From the NCBI GenBank assembly GCA_017394885.1, contig JAFPWO010000010.1, positions 216,010 through 270,189 of the forward strand: a stretch of 54,180 bases of DNA, in the 5' to 3' direction. Numbering within the stretch: the stretch's first letter is position 1; every line of letters begins with the position of its first letter. Below are positions 53,089 through 54,180 of the stretch, one piece after another. This stretch comes from Lachnospiraceae bacterium. GTDB taxonomy: Bacteria; Bacillota; Clostridia; Lachnospirales; Lachnospiraceae. Below the pieces are notes generated by a model that worked only from the letters and a program-made list of their open reading frames with translations, searched no databases and was not told the DNA's origin. The position numbers and the translations under genes were made by a program.

Positions 53089-53949
53089 ATGCGCGCATTA
53101 TTTACTCTTACCTCTGCGGAATCCCGCCGTCTGATCGCCAAAGCGGTCGTCGAGATGCCCGAAGTCAAAACAGCCTGGGAAAAAGCCTACCTTCTGCTGG
53201 CCGGCGGCACCACGAACGCCTTCATCGCGCAGGAGCTGCTGGACGATAAGTCCATCGAGCCCGGCCGCTGCACGGTCGGTCTGTCCACCGACGGCCTGCT
53301 CTGCGTGACCGCGCCGGATTCCCGCAAGAGCTTTCCGAACGTTTTCTTAAAGGGCGAGCCCAGCGAAAAGACACTGGCCGAAGCCTTAAGCGATTTCCAT
53401 GCCGAGACCGTCGTGATCAAAGGCGCGAACGCGGTCGACATGAACGGCTACATCGGTGTGATCACCTCCGGTTTTGACGGCGGCACGATCCCGCGCATCA
53501 TCGGACCGACCACCTCCAAGGGCTTAAAGTGGATCACCCCCGTGGGTCTGGAAAAGCTCGTTCCCTCCGTGCAGGCCTGCGCGAAAGCGCTCGGCGGCGC
53601 GACCCATCTGGATATCTCCATGGGCGCCGACCCCGGCATGTACTGCATCGGCACGACGACCGTCATCACCGAGATCGAAGCGATCAAGATCCTTTACGGT
53701 CTGGAAGCCCATCTGATCTGCTGCGGCGGCATCGGCGGCAATGAAGGCGCCGTGACCCTGACCGTGGACGGCGAAGAAGAAACCGTCAAGGCCTTTGTGG
53801 ATTATCTGGAGAAGAATATCAAGGGCGAGCCGCCGGTGAAAGGCAACAAGGGCGTGTGCGAGACCTGCCGCTACCGTTTCTGCAAGTACTGCGGCACCAA
53901 GGCCGAAGACCTGCCCGAGTGGATGAAGAAGAAAGGTATCGAAAAATAA
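53089..53949 (+). CDS. Conserved protein of unknown function with C-terminal Cys cluster
   Basis: The 286-residue cytoplasmic protein has no signal peptide or membrane helix. Visible conserved-looking blocks are LAGGTTNAFIAQELL (about 37-51), VVIKGANAVDMNGYIGV, GGTIPRIIGP, KWITPVGLEKLVPSV, and the glycine-rich HLICCGGIGGNEGAVTL. The C-terminus adds CETCRYRFCKYCGTK, a four-Cys cluster that could bind zinc or an Fe-S centre. I have a sense of a conserved family in Clostridia and some thermophiles but cannot name a function. AAAGGAG precedes the ATG. Its operon implies a role in 2-hydroxy/2-oxo acid turnover. Confidence 0.8.
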   Translation: MRALFTLTSAESRRLIAKAVVEMPEVKTAWEKAYLLLAGGTTNAFIAQELLDDKSIEPGRCTVGLSTDGLLCVTAPDSRKSFPNVFLKGEPSEKTLAEALSDFHAETVVIKGANAVDMNGYIGVITSGFDGGTIPRIIGPTTSKGLKWITPVGLEKLVPSVQACAKALGGATHLDISMGADPGMYCIGTTTVITEIEAIKILYGLEAHLICCGGIGGNEGAVTLTVDGEEETVKAFVDYLEKNIKGEPPVKGNKGVCETCRYRFCKYCGTKAEDLPEWMKKKGIEK

Positions 53950-53953
53950 AAAA

Positions 53954-53998
53954 CCGGGGCGGATGCCCCGGAAAGAGAACGTAGGGGCGGATGCCCCG
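53954..53998 (+). repeat. Two short GGGGCGGATGCCCC repeats
   Basis: CCGGGGCGGATGCCCCGG (53954-53971) and GTAGGGGCGGATGCCCCG (53981-53998) are near-identical, 27 bases apart, each able to form a GGGGC-GGAT-GCCCC hairpin. Spacers are purine-rich (AAAGAGAAC). They follow the operon's last stop. Confidence 0.8.
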
Positions 53999-54008
53999 AA
54001 AAGAAAAT

Positions 54009-54037
54009 GTAGGGGCGGATGCCCACATCCGCCCTGC
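54009..54037 (+). repeat. Full-length GTAGGGGCGGATGCCC repeat with inverted end
   Basis: GTAGGGGCGGATGCCC then ACATCCGCCCTGC forms a GGGCGGATG-CCCA-CATCCGCCC hairpin. It differs by one base in 26 from the copy at 50021-50047 on the other strand. Confidence 0.8.
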
Positions 54038-54042
54038 TAAAA

Positions 54043-54088
54043 AGGGCTTGTGAAAAAAGAGAAATCCATTTTCACAAGCCCTCTTTCT
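54043..54088 (+). terminator. Long hairpin / probable terminator at the window end
   Basis: AGGGCTTGTGAAAA (54043-54056) and TTTTCACAAGCCCT (54069-54082) form a perfect 14-base stem with a 12-base loop, followed by CTTTCTGT. It is the likely end of the LysR-controlled operon but could be a palindromic repeat. Nothing further is recognisable from 54090 to the end. Confidence 0.65.
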
Positions 54089-54180
54089 GTGTCTGAAATT
54101 TCGAAAAATACTGTGACCACCTCAAAAAGGCGTATAATCCCCCTTTCCCCATAAATCATTCCTTTGTAGATCTATGCGGC

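Noticed and set aside
1..54180. Recognisable mobile element genes, CRISPR array or tRNA
   Set aside because: No transposase, integrase, cas gene, regular repeat-spacer pattern or cloverleaf was seen on either strand, so the duplicated rlmD end is reported without claiming an identified element.

Overview
The window is a 54-kb piece of a moderately high-GC Bacillota chromosome, most likely class Clostridia. A Lachnospirales-like lineage is plausible but unproven. Evidence is the uninterrupted S10-spc-alpha ribosomal operon in clostridial order (adk-map-infA after secY, no KOW-protein gene), the zinc-binding four-Cys forms of S14, L36 and Adk, strong AGGAGG Shine-Dalgarno sites, a C-terminally extended RlmD and a C74-type purine riboswitch. 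No tRNA, rRNA, CRISPR array or recognisable transposase was seen.

Layout. 1-8.4 kb: partial nitroreductase, a signal-peptide/C-terminally anchored surface protein, a conserved Cys-containing membrane protein, a prolyl-tRNA editing-domain protein, a TetR-ABC exporter operon with a clear operator, an alpha/beta hydrolase, a lipoprotein, a GNAT acetyltransferase, an Imm32-like protein and a DUF4298 protein. 8.4-15.5 kb: a PuuC-like aldehyde dehydrogenase and a response regulator-histidine kinase-ABC-FtsX permease module of the peptide-antibiotic sensing/resistance kind. 15.5-22.3 kb: rlmD followed by an AT-richer inserted segment encoding a membrane-anchored trypsin-like protease and a second, free-standing copy of the rlmD 3' end; then a small membrane protein, pcrA and plsC.

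22.4-29.6 kb: a purine-salvage block. A promoter and guanine-type purine riboswitch precede xpt, followed by a BMP-type nucleoside-binding lipoprotein, an RbsA-type ATPase and two permeases (NupNOPQ-like), then an opine-dehydrogenase-family gene. 29.6-45.3 kb, minus strand: 31 translation, secretion and RNA polymerase genes from rpsJ to rplQ behind one strong promoter and a structured leader. 45.4-50 kb: two PAP2-family paralogues flanking an AI-2E-family membrane protein and pepF. 50-54 kb: a LysR regulator divergent from a three-gene operon (2-hydroxyacid dehydrogenase, fumarylacetoacetase-family protein, and a conserved protein of unknown function with a C-terminal Cys cluster), with a textbook LysR box between them. 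The window ends in GTAGGGGCGGATGCCC-type repeats and a long hairpin.

Most worth a second look: (1) the rlmD 3'-end duplication with an intervening protease; (2) the LysR-controlled operon containing an uncharacterised protein; (3) competing hairpins between the nucleoside-binding protein and its ATPase; (4) paired dyads upstream of the aldehyde dehydrogenase; (5) the dispersed GGGCGGATG palindromes. All calls were made by reading; no database search was run.
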